The position numbers and the translations under genes are program-made. This document shows positions 1 to 8,224 of a DNA stretch of 64,000 nucleotides, piece by piece. Position 1 is the first letter of the stretch; each line of letters opens with the position of its first letter. Source of the stretch: Microbacterium sp. RU33B (GTDB lineage: Bacteria > Actinomycetota > Actinomycetes > Actinomycetales > Microbacteriaceae); assembly GCF_900155915.1 (NCBI RefSeq), contig NZ_FTPO01000001.1, positions 1,860,001 to 1,924,000 on the forward strand, written 5' to 3'. The notes under the pieces were generated by a model, which did no database searches, was not told the DNA's origin, and worked only from the letters and a program-made list of their open reading frames with translations.

Positions 1-624
1 GCCCTCGGTCTGTGGGTCCACGAGCACGATCTGCTGCATGTCGCCGTGCCGTCGACCGCCTCTCGGCTGCCCTCGCACGGCATGCGACTGCACAGCTCCA
101 CCCCGCCCATCGCCGTCGCGCGTACGGCGGTGGAGGAGCCGCTCATCAACGTTCTCTTCCACGTCGCGCGTTGCGTACCTCGCCTCCACGCCCTCGCCGT
201 GTGGGAGTCCGCGCTGCGCGCCGGCGTGGCGAGCGCCGAGGAGCTCGTCCACGTCCGGTGGCGGAGCACTCGGGCCGCAGAGCTCGCCGGCGTGGTGACG
301 CATCTGTCGCATTCCGGCGTCGAGACGGTCTTCCGCGAGCTCATGTCGTCGATCGGCGTGATCGTCCGACAGCAGGTGTGGATCGACGGGCATCCCCTGG
401 ACGGGGTCATCGGCGAGCTGCTCGCCATCCAACTCGACGGCTTCGCGCACCACAGCTCTGCCTCGGACCGCCGCCGAGACCTCCGCGCAGATGCACGCCT
501 CGCCCTCCGCGGCTACACGACCCTGCGATTCGACTACCAGCAGGTGCTCTTCGACCAGCCCTACGTGATCTCGACGGTCATGACCGCGATGGCCCAGGGC
601 CTCCATGTGGGACGCCGCAGGTGA
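1..624 (+). CDS. DUF559 / Vsr-like endonuclease-domain protein, 5' end missing
   Basis: The reading frame is open from the first base, so the start lies outside the window; the internal ATG at 46 is unlikely to be the real start. The C-terminal ~80 residues carry the pattern of DUF559, a PD-(D/E)XK/Vsr-like nuclease fold: an acidic strand ending QLDGFAHH, then DRRRD, then GYTTLRFDYQQV. Such proteins in actinobacteria often carry an AbiEi-like winged helix at the N-terminus, part of which may be outside the window. Function is unproven; nuclease activity is inferred from the fold only. It converges on pfkA across a 174-bp gap holding an imperfect palindrome. Confidence 0.7.
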   Translation, partial: ALGLWVHEHDLLHVAVPSTASRLPSHGMRLHSSTPPIAVARTAVEEPLINVLFHVARCVPRLHALAVWESALRAGVASAEELVHVRWRSTRAAELAGVVTHLSHSGVETVFRELMSSIGVIVRQQVWIDGHPLDGVIGELLAIQLDGFAHHSSASDRRRDLRADARLALRGYTTLRFDYQQVLFDQPYVISTVMTAMAQGLHVGRRR

Positions 625-671
625 GCACCCCGCGGCTGGCGAAGGCGGTCCCGGTCCTGCACAGGCGTCCT

Positions 672-731
672 GCCGAGCACAGGGCTGTTCCGCCCAGAGC
701 AACCTGTACCGGGCAGAAGTCCTGTTCTCGG
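672..731. repeat. Imperfect intergenic palindrome
   Basis: Between two convergent genes, CCGAGCACAGG near 673 is mirrored by CCTGTTCTCGG at 721-731 with one mismatch, and further partial pairing lies inside. No T-run follows, so it may be a bidirectional terminator or a REP-like element. Moderate confidence in the symmetry, low in the role. Confidence 0.4.
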
Positions 732-798
732 CTTTGGAATCGACGCGGGGACGCGGACGCGACGAGGGGCGGTGGGTGCCGCGGTTCGCCGGCCCGGC

Positions 799-1827
799 TC
801 AGCCGAAGAGCGCTGCGGCCTCGTCGTAGCGGTACTGCGGGACCGTGTTGAGCTCGCCGAGCGCCTCGGCGAACGGCACCCGCACGATGTCGGTGCCCTT
901 CAGCGAGACCATCTGGCCCCACGCCCCCTCGACGACGGCGTCGGCGGCGTGCAGGCCGAGCCGGGTGGCGAGGACGCGGTCGAAGGCCGACGGCGATCCG
1001 CCGCGCTGGATGTGGCCGAGCACCGTCGCACGGGTCTCGATGCCCGTACGGCGCTCGATCTCGGGCGCCAGCACCTCGCTGATGCCTCCGAGGCGCGGAC
1101 GGTTGAAGGCATCCAGCCCCTTGTCGCTGTACGCCTCGTCCATGCCCGTGAGCGTGAAGCCCTCCGACACGACGACGAGCGGCGCGCGGCCGCGGTCGTG
1201 CGCCTTGGAGACCTGCTCGGTGATCTCGTCGATCGACAGGGGCACCTCGGGGATGCAGATGACGTGGGCGCCGGCCGCGATCCCGGCGTGGAGCGCGATC
1301 CAGCCGACGTGGCGGCCCATCACCTCGGCGACCATGCAGCGCTGGTGCGAGTCGCCCGTGGTGCGGAGGCGGTCCATCGCGTCGGTCGCGATGTTGACGG
1401 CCGTGTCGAAGCCGAAGGAGTAGTCCGTGGCCCGCAGGTCGTTGTCGATCGTCTTCGGGACGCCCAGCACGTTGATGCCGTCGTTCTGGAGACGGTTCGC
1501 GGCCGCCAGAGTGCCCTCGCCGCCGATCGCGATGATGCCGTCGATGCGGTGCCCGTACAGCGTCTTCGCGATGTTCTCGGCGCCGCCGCGCGGACCCTCG
1601 TAGGGGTTCGTGCGCGAGGTGCCGAGGATCGTGCCGCCGACCTTGGACAGACCCTTGACCTCGTGCCGCGTCAACGGGAAGAAGTCCGCGTCGACGACGC
1701 CGCGCCAGCCGTCGCGGATGCCGACGAACTCGAGATCGTAGTTCGTCGTCCCCTTGAGCACGACGCCGCGGATGACCGCGTTGAGGCCGGGGCAGTCGCC
1801 ACCGCTCGTCAGGATGCCGATCTTCAT
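799..1827 (-). CDS. pfkA: 6-phosphofructokinase
   Basis: Phosphorylates fructose 6-phosphate in glycolysis. The 342-residue length and the N-terminal GGDCPGLNAVIRG phosphate-binding motif are typical of the short bacterial family. The AIGGEGT segment has Gly at the position equivalent to 104, and the PKTIDND segment has Lys at the position equivalent to 124. This combination is found in actinobacterial group III enzymes, which are usually ATP-dependent; PPi use cannot be excluded from sequence. The ATG start has an AAGGA ribosome site about 7 nt upstream. A TAGTGT -10 box at 1877-1882 suggests its own promoter, separate from the helicase gene upstream. Confidence 0.95.
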   Translation of the reverse strand: MKIGILTSGGDCPGLNAVIRGVVLKGTTNYDLEFVGIRDGWRGVVDADFFPLTRHEVKGLSKVGGTILGTSRTNPYEGPRGGAENIAKTLYGHRIDGIIAIGGEGTLAAANRLQNDGINVLGVPKTIDNDLRATDYSFGFDTAVNIATDAMDRLRTTGDSHQRCMVAEVMGRHVGWIALHAGIAAGAHVICIPEVPLSIDEITEQVSKAHDRGRAPLVVVSEGFTLTGMDEAYSDKGLDAFNRPRLGGISEVLAPEIERRTGIETRATVLGHIQRGGSPSAFDRVLATRLGLHAADAVVEGAWGQMVSLKGTDIVRVPFAEALGELNTVPQYRYDEAAALFG

Positions 1828-1876
1828 GTGTGGGTCCTTGCTGTCGGGTCGAGGGGACGGCGACGGTGCCTCTCAG

Positions 1877-1882
1877 ACACTA
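1877..1882 (-). promoter_or_regulatory. Candidate -10 box for pfkA
   Basis: TAGTGT on the minus strand, about 50 nt upstream of the pfkA ATG. No clear -35 element is visible. Confidence 0.4.
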
Positions 1883-1928
1883 TCGCCGGATGCCTCGCCC
1901 CTGCCACACGAGCGGCCGTGACTTACTC

Positions 1929-4088
1929 CTACAGCTCGCCGCCGAGCGACTGGCGCAGCAGGTGCATGAGCGCCGACAGCTGCACGGAATCGCTCGACTG
2001 CGGATCGACGGCCTCACCGTCGAGCGCGCGAGCGGCGAGGCCCTGCTTCGAGTCGATGAGCTCGGCGATCTTCGTGTCGATCGTGTGGGCCGCGATGATG
2101 CGCCACGCCGTGACGGGCTCGTCCTGGCCGATGCGGTGCACGCGGTCGATCGCCTGGGTCTGCTCGGCCGCGGTCCACGACAGCTCGGCCAGCACGACGT
2201 TCGACGCCGCCTGCATGTTCACGCCGACACCGGCCGCCGTGAGCGAACATACGGCGACGCCGACCGACGGGTCGTTGTTGAAGGCGTCGATCGCGGCCTG
2301 ACGCGCGGTCGAGGTCTGGTCGCCGCGCAGCGACACCGTCTTCAGACCGGCGGCCGCGAAGTGCGCCTCGGCCTTGTCCATGACGTCGATGTGCTTCGCG
2401 AAGAACACGACCTTGCCCACCGAGCGCTGCAGCTGCACGGCGTAGTCCGCAGCGAGCTGCGCTTTGGCCTGGCCGATCCGGCGCACCATGGTGAACACGT
2501 TGTCGCCGCCGGTGCCGGCCGCTTTGGACTCTTCGAGCTCGTTGTGCGCCACGAGGCGCACGATGTCGTCGTCGACCTCGCCGGGGGCGAGCCCGCGGTC
2601 GCCGCGGGCCTCGAGGATGCGGCGGTACTTGTCGGCGAGACGGTGTCCGAGCTCGCGCTCGGCCTGGCGGATCGACCGGCCGAACTCGTCGTCGAGCTCC
2701 ACGGGGAGGTCGGCGATGAGCTTGTCGGGGAGGTCGGCCGCGACATCCTTCTTGCGCCTGCGCACGATGCCCATCGAGATGACGGCGTCGCGCGCTTCGG
2801 GGTAGAAGGCCTTGTCGGCGGGCGTGAGCCCGGTCTCGTCGAGGCGCTCCATGAGGACGGGGCCCGGCTTCTCGCCGTTGGTCCAGCCGAGGAAGCGCCA
2901 GATCGCGTCGAAGTCCTCGACATCGTTGATGAGGGGCGTTCCCGTGAGGGCGAGCAGCAGCGGATCGCGGACCTGCTCGCGGATGCGGGTCGCGAGCGCG
3001 AGCACGTTCTGCGACCGCTGCGAGGTGAGGTTCTTGATGAAGTGCGCCTCGTCGACGACCATGCCCTTGAGGCCGATCGCGCTCAACCACGACAGGTGCC
3101 GATCGAGGATCTCGTAGTTGACGATGAAGACGTCGGCGAAGGCGTCGATGTCCTCCCCGTCGCCCGAGATGACCGTCGCGCGGCGCTGCGGCGTCCAGCG
3201 CTCCACTTCACGGGCCCAGTTCATCTTCACGACGTTGGGGACGACGACCAGCAGCGGGTAGGCGTCGGCGACGGATGCCGCGAGCACCGACTCCGCGGTC
3301 TTGCCGAGGCCGGGTTCGTCGGCCAGCAGGAACGTGCGGTGCCCTTCGCGGACCGCCTCGAGGAAGCGCGACTGGTGCACCATGATCTCGAGGCCCTTGG
3401 GCGACAGGCGGTCGAACTCGGGAACGGGCGGCAGCTCCATGGATGCCGTGCCGCCGCCGGCACCGGACTCGAACGCCTTGTAGAGCGGACCCATGAGCTC
3501 CCAGCCGTCGAGGCGACGACGCGGGGTCTCCTTCGGAGCGCGGGGGGTGAGGTCGGGCGGCAGGAACGGGTTGGCCTCGCGGCGCGCGTCGACCTGCGGC
3601 GGCACGACCTGGCGCTCGGCGAGCGCGGCCGGCACGACGGGAGCGCGCACGGGGGCGACATCCGTGATGATCAGCTCGTCGGGCGCGAGCTCCGCACCCG
3701 ATTCGAGCAGCCAGTCGCGGCGCATGCGCTTGGCGACCGGCGAGGTGGCCTGGTCGACCTCGAGCAGCTGGATGAGGGAGGTGTCGCGCGCCGCCGTCTT
3801 GGCGAGGATCGTCGCGACGCCGTCGAGGCGCTTGAGCAGCTCGGCGCGCGCGGAGTCGGCCAGCTCGGGATCGGCTTTGATCTTCGCGCGCTCCTCGCGG
3901 ACGAGGAAGGCGATGACCTGGAACTTGACGCGGTTCGTGGGTCCGAGCTTGGCGCGCTGCGCCTTGGCCTCGATCTCGCGCACCTTCCGGGCGAGGATCG
4001 GGATGATGGGGGCTTCGTCGTCGCGGCGGGACGGCGAGGGCTTGCGGCGTCGCTGCGATGTGCGAGCGGCGGATGCCGTGGTCGGCAT
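1929..4088 (-). CDS. SNF2-family DEAD/DEAH-box helicase
   Basis: A 719-residue superfamily 2 ATPase of the Swi2/Snf2 type, expected to translocate on DNA or remodel protein-DNA complexes. Motifs run in order: Walker A DEPGLGKT (around residue 260), DEAH in VVDEAHFIKN (around 346), motif III LTGTPLIN, and C-terminal motifs V and VI including RVHRIGQ near 650. The N-terminal ~170 residues are basic and unassigned. The frame stays open upstream to 4346, but the ATG at 4088 has a strong AGGAGG site and a -10 box overlaps the upstream ATG, so 4088 is the start. No partner gene such as a methylase or nuclease is adjacent, so a role in repair or defence is open. Confidence 0.9.
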   Translation of the reverse strand: MPTTASAARTSQRRRKPSPSRRDDEAPIIPILARKVREIEAKAQRAKLGPTNRVKFQVIAFLVREERAKIKADPELADSARAELLKRLDGVATILAKTAARDTSLIQLLEVDQATSPVAKRMRRDWLLESGAELAPDELIITDVAPVRAPVVPAALAERQVVPPQVDARREANPFLPPDLTPRAPKETPRRRLDGWELMGPLYKAFESGAGGGTASMELPPVPEFDRLSPKGLEIMVHQSRFLEAVREGHRTFLLADEPGLGKTAESVLAASVADAYPLLVVVPNVVKMNWAREVERWTPQRRATVISGDGEDIDAFADVFIVNYEILDRHLSWLSAIGLKGMVVDEAHFIKNLTSQRSQNVLALATRIREQVRDPLLLALTGTPLINDVEDFDAIWRFLGWTNGEKPGPVLMERLDETGLTPADKAFYPEARDAVISMGIVRRRKKDVAADLPDKLIADLPVELDDEFGRSIRQAERELGHRLADKYRRILEARGDRGLAPGEVDDDIVRLVAHNELEESKAAGTGGDNVFTMVRRIGQAKAQLAADYAVQLQRSVGKVVFFAKHIDVMDKAEAHFAAAGLKTVSLRGDQTSTARQAAIDAFNNDPSVGVAVCSLTAAGVGVNMQAASNVVLAELSWTAAEQTQAIDRVHRIGQDEPVTAWRIIAAHTIDTKIAELIDSKQGLAARALDGEAVDPQSSDSVQLSALMHLLRQSLGGEL

Positions 4089-4421
4089 GCTCCTCCTGAG
4101 CGTGTGAGCCGGATCATCCGGCGTTGTCCGGCGAGGGCCGGGTGAGGACTGTTCCGCGGGCGCCCGAGGTGTCGGACGCCCCGTCGACGCGGTGTCGGTG
4201 AGCGCGGGGCCGTTCGACACCGTGACCACCGACGCTGTGCCTGTCGACACGTCCGTCGCTGACGCGGATCGGAGCCGGGGTCTTCTCCGGCCGCGGGCAC
4301 TCGCTTCTGCGAGCTGCGGCGTCGGGGCAGTGGCTCCGAGGCTCATTCTAGCCGCATACGCCGCCGGACGAGCGGAAGCGCGTGCGAAGACGGCGTTGCG
4401 AGACGTCGACGGACGGGTGTC
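4089..4421 (-). other. 333-bp gene-free leader region upstream of the helicase
   Basis: No convincing gene lies here. On the minus strand it holds a TAGAAT -10 box at 4345-4350, implying a 5' untranslated region of about 250 nt before the helicase start. Several short GC-rich inverted repeats occur, for example GCCGGA/TCCGGC near 4109. I see no known riboswitch. Confidence 0.5.
4345..4350 (-). promoter_or_regulatory. Candidate -10 box for the helicase gene
   Basis: TAGAAT on the minus strand overlaps the upstream in-frame ATG at 4346. That rules this ATG out as a start if the promoter is real. Confidence 0.4.
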
Positions 4422-5060
4422 TCAGCCCCAGAGCGTCGCCGCGACGTCCTCCGTGTAGCCGTCGACGATGAAGCCGACCCACGACGTGGAGACCCAGCCG
4501 TTGCCGCGGAAGAAGTGCGACTCGCCCAGACTCACCTGGTTGTCGTCGAGATCGATCGTCGTGCGCTCGAGGGCGCACAGCGTTCCGCTGGCGACGGGGT
4601 CGCAGAGGAAGCCGACCGCCTGGAGCGCGACGATGAGCTCCTGCGCCTGCTCCTGCGCGATCAGCGACACGTTCGTGGCGAGGCCCTGCTCGCTGGGCAC
4701 GCCCCACGTGCAGCGCAGCGTCGGGATGCCGGAGTCGAGGAGTTCGAGCGCCTCGACGATCTGCGACGAGCCGAGGGTCAGGCCGGGGTCGTTCAGCGGC
4801 GGATCGGCCGCTTCGAGCGCGGCGCGCATGGCCGGCGAGTAGATCGAGTCGCAGTCGGCGGGCAGCGTGATGTCGTCGGGTCCGAGCGTCGGCGTCGGCG
4901 ACCCGGTGGCGCTCGGGGAGGGCGCTGCGGAAGCCGTCGGCGTCGGCGACGAACTCGCGCTGGGGGTGGGCTCGGGCTGGCAGCCCGCGAGCGCGAGAGT
5001 CGCGATCGAGAGGGCCGCGGCGACGCCGAGGATGCGGGCGCGCTGCAGAGCGGTGGGCAC
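4422..5060 (-). CDS. Hypothetical lipoprotein
   Basis: The N-terminus has a positively charged start, a hydrophobic core and the lipobox LALAGC, so the protein should be lipid-anchored at Cys27 on the outer face of the membrane. A Ser/Thr/Pro/Ala-rich linker of about 35 residues follows, then a ~145-residue globular domain I do not recognise, with several Cys residues that could form disulfides. I prefer the GTG at 5060, which has GGAGG five bases upstream, over the in-frame ATG at 5072, which has no ribosome site. It lies upstream of the helicase gene on the same strand and 33 bp downstream of the phosphodiesterase gene. Confidence 0.75.
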   Translation of the reverse strand: MPTALQRARILGVAAALSIATLALAGCQPEPTPSASSSPTPTASAAPSPSATGSPTPTLGPDDITLPADCDSIYSPAMRAALEAADPPLNDPGLTLGSSQIVEALELLDSGIPTLRCTWGVPSEQGLATNVSLIAQEQAQELIVALQAVGFLCDPVASGTLCALERTTIDLDDNQVSLGESHFFRGNGWVSTSWVGFIVDGYTEDVAATLWG

Positions 5061-5093
5061 AGAAGCCTCCATGGATCGAGGTGTCCCCCGACC

Positions 5094-5993
5094 CTACTCC
5101 CCGCCCGCCACCGTCTCCTGCCAGCTCGACAGCGTGCCGGGATCGTCGGTCACGATCCCGTCGACGCCGAGCGCCGTGACCTCGTCCCACTGCGTGTCGC
5201 TGTTGAGGGTGTAGACCACCACGCGGAGACCGGCCGCGTGCAGGTCGTCGACGAGCTCCGGCCGCTGCAGCACGGCGCGGCGGTCGATCACGACGCCGCG
5301 CGCTCCGATCTCCTCGACCGCTCCCACGACGTCCTGCGGCACCTTCTTGAGGATCACCAGACGCGGGATGACCTCGGATGCCTGACGGGCGAGCGCCAGC
5401 GACCGCGCGTCGAAGCTCGACACGACGATGCGTCGTTCGAGGTCGCGCGCGTCGATCTCGGCCACGAGACCCGTGATCGCCTCGGCATCCCACACGCCCT
5501 TGAGCTCGACGAGCGCCCGTCCGCGCGAGGCCTCCAGCACGGCGAGGAACTCCGCGAACGTCGGAACGAGCGCTCCGGCGAACTCCGGGGAGAACCACGA
5601 TCCGGCGTCGAGGGCGCGCACGGCATCGAGCGGGAGCTCGGAGACGCGTCCGCGCCCGTCGGTCGTGCGGTCGACGGTCGCGTCATGCAGGAGCACCGGA
5701 TGCCGGTCCGCCGTGAGGGTGACGTCGACCTCGACGTAGTCGAACCCGCCCGACAGCGCGGCCTCGATCGCCGGCAGCGTGTTCTCCGGCGCGGTCGCTC
5801 CCCCGCCTCGATGGCTGGCGATGAAGGCCTGCTCGCCGGGCGTGCGCACGTCGCCCATGAGCTCGGTCGCACTCACGCGCGCAGGAGTGACCCCCATCAG
5901 GGCGATCGCGATGCTCGCGACAGCGAGCACGCACACCACCACGAGGGCCTGCATCCGGTCGCTCGCGCGGACGGATGTGGCTTCGTCGGGCAT
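5094..5993 (-). CDS. Membrane-anchored glycerophosphodiester phosphodiesterase
   Basis: Hydrolyses glycerophosphodiesters to glycerol 3-phosphate and an alcohol. GDPD signatures are clear: HRGGGATAPENT for catalytic and substrate binding, VEVDV for metal binding, and LLHDATVDRTT with the second catalytic His. A single transmembrane segment at roughly residues 14-35 should place the catalytic domain outside the cell, suggesting scavenging of phospholipid or teichoic-acid breakdown products. The ATG at 5993 is chosen because it directly precedes the membrane anchor and has GAAGGA upstream; the longer open frame adds only low-complexity basic sequence. A TAGAGT -10 box lies at 6041-6046. Confidence 0.9.
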   Translation of the reverse strand: MPDEATSVRASDRMQALVVVCVLAVASIAIALMGVTPARVSATELMGDVRTPGEQAFIASHRGGGATAPENTLPAIEAALSGGFDYVEVDVTLTADRHPVLLHDATVDRTTDGRGRVSELPLDAVRALDAGSWFSPEFAGALVPTFAEFLAVLEASRGRALVELKGVWDAEAITGLVAEIDARDLERRIVVSSFDARSLALARQASEVIPRLVILKKVPQDVVGAVEEIGARGVVIDRRAVLQRPELVDDLHAAGLRVVVYTLNSDTQWDEVTALGVDGIVTDDPGTLSSWQETVAGGE

Positions 5994-6040
5994 CGGGTAT
6001 GTCCTTCGTGTGACGTCACGTCTTCTTCGACGTGGCGCCC

Positions 6041-6046
6041 ACTCTA
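6041..6046 (-). promoter_or_regulatory. Candidate -10 box for the phosphodiesterase gene
   Basis: TAGAGT on the minus strand, about 48 nt upstream of the chosen ATG. The leader contains the palindrome GTGACGTCAC. Confidence 0.35.
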
Positions 6047-6066
6047 CATGCGCCGTTACCTTTTCG

Positions 6067-7308
6067 TTACGCTTTTTCGGGAGTCGCTCGCGTGTCGCGT
6101 CGCACAGCGATGACGGCATCCCACAGCGCTTCCGCAACCTCTCGCTTCGTGCCCGCGGACTCCCCCCTCACGACTCCGCGGCCGTCGACGAAGACGAGGG
6201 CGTTCTCGGCGCCCTCGAAGCCCTTGTCCCACCCGACTTCGTTCGCCGCGAGCAGGTCGACGCCCTTCCGCAGGGCCTTGCGGCGCGCGCGCTCGACGAG
6301 CGTCTCGCCCTCCTGCGGAGTCTCGGCGGCGAAGGCGACGACGGTCCGACCGGCCGGGGCATCGCGCGCGAGCCCCGCCACGATGTCGGCGTTCTCGACG
6401 AGTTCGAGGGTGAGCCCCGCCCCCGCAGCAGACTCCTTCGTGAGCTTCGCCGGCGACACCTCGGCGACGCGGTAGTCGGCGACGGCCGCCGCCATCACGA
6501 CGACGTCGGCGGACTCGGCTGCGGCGGTCACGGCATCCTGAAGCTCCTGCGCTGTGCCGGCATGCTGCACGCGCAGGCGCCGATGAGCGGATGCCTCGGC
6601 CAGCACTCCCTCGTCCACGTGGGCGGCGATCAGCACGACCTGCGCTCCGCGGTCGGCGGCGGCGAGCGCGACGGCGACGCCCTGGCGTCCGCTGGAGCGG
6701 TTGCCGAGGAAGCGCACCGGGTCGATGGGCTCCCGTGTGCCGCCGGCGCTGACGACGACCGTCATGCCGGCGAGGTCGGTGCGCGGAGCTGCGACCGCCA
6801 GTGCGGCGGCGAGGATGTCGTCGGGCTCGGACATGCGGCCGGGCCCGCTGTCGCCGCCGGTGAGCTCTCCGTCGGCGGGACCCACGATGTGCACGCCCCG
6901 CTCGCGGAGGGTCCTCACGTTCGCGGTCGTGGCCGGATGCCGCCACATCTCGGTGTGCATGGCAGGGGCGACCACGACCGGCGCCGTCGTGGCAAGTAGG
7001 GTGGTGCCCAGCAGATCGCCCGCGAGTCCGGCCGCCATCTTCGCCAGCGTGTTCGCGGTCGCGGGCGCGACCACGACGAGATCGGCGGACTGACCGAGAG
7101 CGACGTGCCGCACACTCGCGACGTCGTCGTGCACCGATGTCGTCACGGGGTTGCGGCTGATGGCCTCCCACGTGGGAATACCCACGAACCGCAGAGCGTC
7201 ATCAGTGGGGACGACGTGCACGTCATGCCCGCCCCGCACGAAGAGACGGACGAGCTGCACCGCCTTGTACGCGGCGATGCCGCCTGAGACACCCACGACG
7301 ACGAACAC
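6067..7308 (-). CDS. coaBC: Bifunctional phosphopantothenoylcysteine decarboxylase / phosphopantothenate-cysteine ligase
   Basis: Carries out two consecutive steps of coenzyme A synthesis. The N-terminal FMN-dependent CoaC half begins VGVSGGIAAYK and carries PAMHTEMW, the actinobacterial form of the PXMNXXMW motif. The C-terminal CoaB half has SAGGTREPIDPVRF, NRSSGRQG, AAVADYR and a Lys-rich KALRKGVDLLAANE segment. The length of 413 residues matches the family. The GTG at 7308 starts at the conserved N-terminus and has GGGAGG about 9 nt upstream. It is divergent from the NRDE gene. Confidence 0.95.
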   Translation of the reverse strand: MFVVVGVSGGIAAYKAVQLVRLFVRGGHDVHVVPTDDALRFVGIPTWEAISRNPVTTSVHDDVASVRHVALGQSADLVVVAPATANTLAKMAAGLAGDLLGTTLLATTAPVVVAPAMHTEMWRHPATTANVRTLRERGVHIVGPADGELTGGDSGPGRMSEPDDILAAALAVAAPRTDLAGMTVVVSAGGTREPIDPVRFLGNRSSGRQGVAVALAAADRGAQVVLIAAHVDEGVLAEASAHRRLRVQHAGTAQELQDAVTAAAESADVVVMAAAVADYRVAEVSPAKLTKESAAGAGLTLELVENADIVAGLARDAPAGRTVVAFAAETPQEGETLVERARRKALRKGVDLLAANEVGWDKGFEGAENALVFVDGRGVVRGESAGTKREVAEALWDAVIAVRRDTRATPEKA

Positions 7309-7389
7309 GCTCCGATCCTCCCACGCCGCAGCGCGGCGGTGGCGAGGTCGACGCAGACCGCATCCATCCGATCGGAGAGAACCCGCCCG

Positions 7390-8112
7390 ATGTGCACCGT
7401 GATCATCCGCGTCCCCGCAGCCCCGCACGAGCCCGTGCGGCTGCTCGCCGTCCGGGACGAGGATCCGCACCGTGCGTGGGACGCGCTGGGGCCCTCGTGG
7501 CCCGAGACGCACCCCGGTGTCGTGGGCGTCCGCGACAGCCGTGCGGGCGGCGCCTGGCTCGCGGCCGATCCCGCGCACGGCCGGCTCTCGGTGCTGCTGA
7601 ACCGCGCCGACGTGTCGACACGCCCCGGCGACGAGCTCGTGTCCCGCGGCGGCCTCGTGCTCGCCTCGGTGGCGGGGACCTCACCCGAGTCGGGCTCCGA
7701 GCCTGCGACGCACGGCTTCAACCTCGTCGAGGTCGACGGAGCCTCGGCGCGCGTCGTGACGTGGGACGGCGACGCGGTGCGCACGACCGAACTCGCTCCG
7801 GGCACCCACATGATCGCCCACGACGACGTCGACGACCCCGCGACGGGTCGCATCCAGCGGTGGTTGCCGGAGTTCCGCGACGCCCCGCACGCCGACGCGG
7901 AGGCGTGGTGGACCCCGTGGCTCGACGTCCTCGCGCGCTCGTCCGAGCTCCCGGCGGCCGACGAGGCGGCGATCATCCGCGACAACCGTCCGCTCGGCTA
8001 CCCCACGCTGTCGCTCCTGCTGTGCGCGGCGGAGGTGTCGCCGGGGCGCGCGGACGTGCGCTACGGCGAGCTCACCGAACCCGGCGAGTGGAACGCCCTC
8101 ACCTTGTCCTGA
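7390..8112 (+). CDS. NRDE / TANGO2-family protein
   Basis: A 240-residue protein starting MCTVIIRV; Cys2 at the mature N-terminus is a family hallmark shared with N-terminal nucleophile hydrolases. The signature Asn-Arg-Asp-Glu box appears as AVRDED, so the Asn is replaced by Val. The family's biochemical role is unsettled; the human relative TANGO2 has been linked to acyl-CoA and heme handling. The ATG at 7390 puts Cys at position 2 and is therefore preferred over the upstream in-frame ATG. It ends in a 112-bp convergent gap that contains a long palindrome. Confidence 0.75.
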   Translation: MCTVIIRVPAAPHEPVRLLAVRDEDPHRAWDALGPSWPETHPGVVGVRDSRAGGAWLAADPAHGRLSVLLNRADVSTRPGDELVSRGGLVLASVAGTSPESGSEPATHGFNLVEVDGASARVVTWDGDAVRTTELAPGTHMIAHDDVDDPATGRIQRWLPEFRDAPHADAEAWWTPWLDVLARSSELPAADEAAIIRDNRPLGYPTLSLLLCAAEVSPGRADVRYGELTEPGEWNALTLS

Positions 8113-8136
8113 CCGGCGCGACTCACCCTGCCCCGA

Positions 8137-8209
8137 CCTCGAGACAGGGGATTCGGGCCGACACAGGTCTCTCAGGCCCCTGGTTCGGCGCGAATCCCCT
8201 GTCGCGAGG
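8137..8209. repeat. Long intergenic inverted repeat, possible bidirectional terminator
   Basis: A 19-bp arm at 8137-8155 is mirrored at 8191-8209 with a single mismatch (core GACAGGGGATTCG / CGAATCCCCTGTC). The inner bases GGCCGA/TCGGCG continue the pairing. It sits between two convergent genes, so it could terminate both, but its size and clean arms also fit a REP-like element. Confidence 0.6.
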
Positions 8210-8224
8210 AAGAGCGGATGCCGG

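Noticed and set aside
799..1827. PPi-dependent phosphofructokinase
   Set aside because: Lys at the 124-equivalent position occurs in PPi enzymes, but Gly at the 104-equivalent position points to ATP. Left as 6-phosphofructokinase without a fixed phosphoryl donor.
1830..4145. A plus-strand open frame of about 770 codons opposite the helicase
   Set aside because: The minus strand encodes all SNF2 motifs in order; the plus frame has no recognisable domain.
4089..4346. An 86-residue N-terminal extension of the helicase
   Set aside because: The upstream ATG overlaps a -10 box and has no ribosome site, while the ATG at 4088 follows AGGAGG. The extension is low-complexity Ser/Thr/Arg/Pro sequence.
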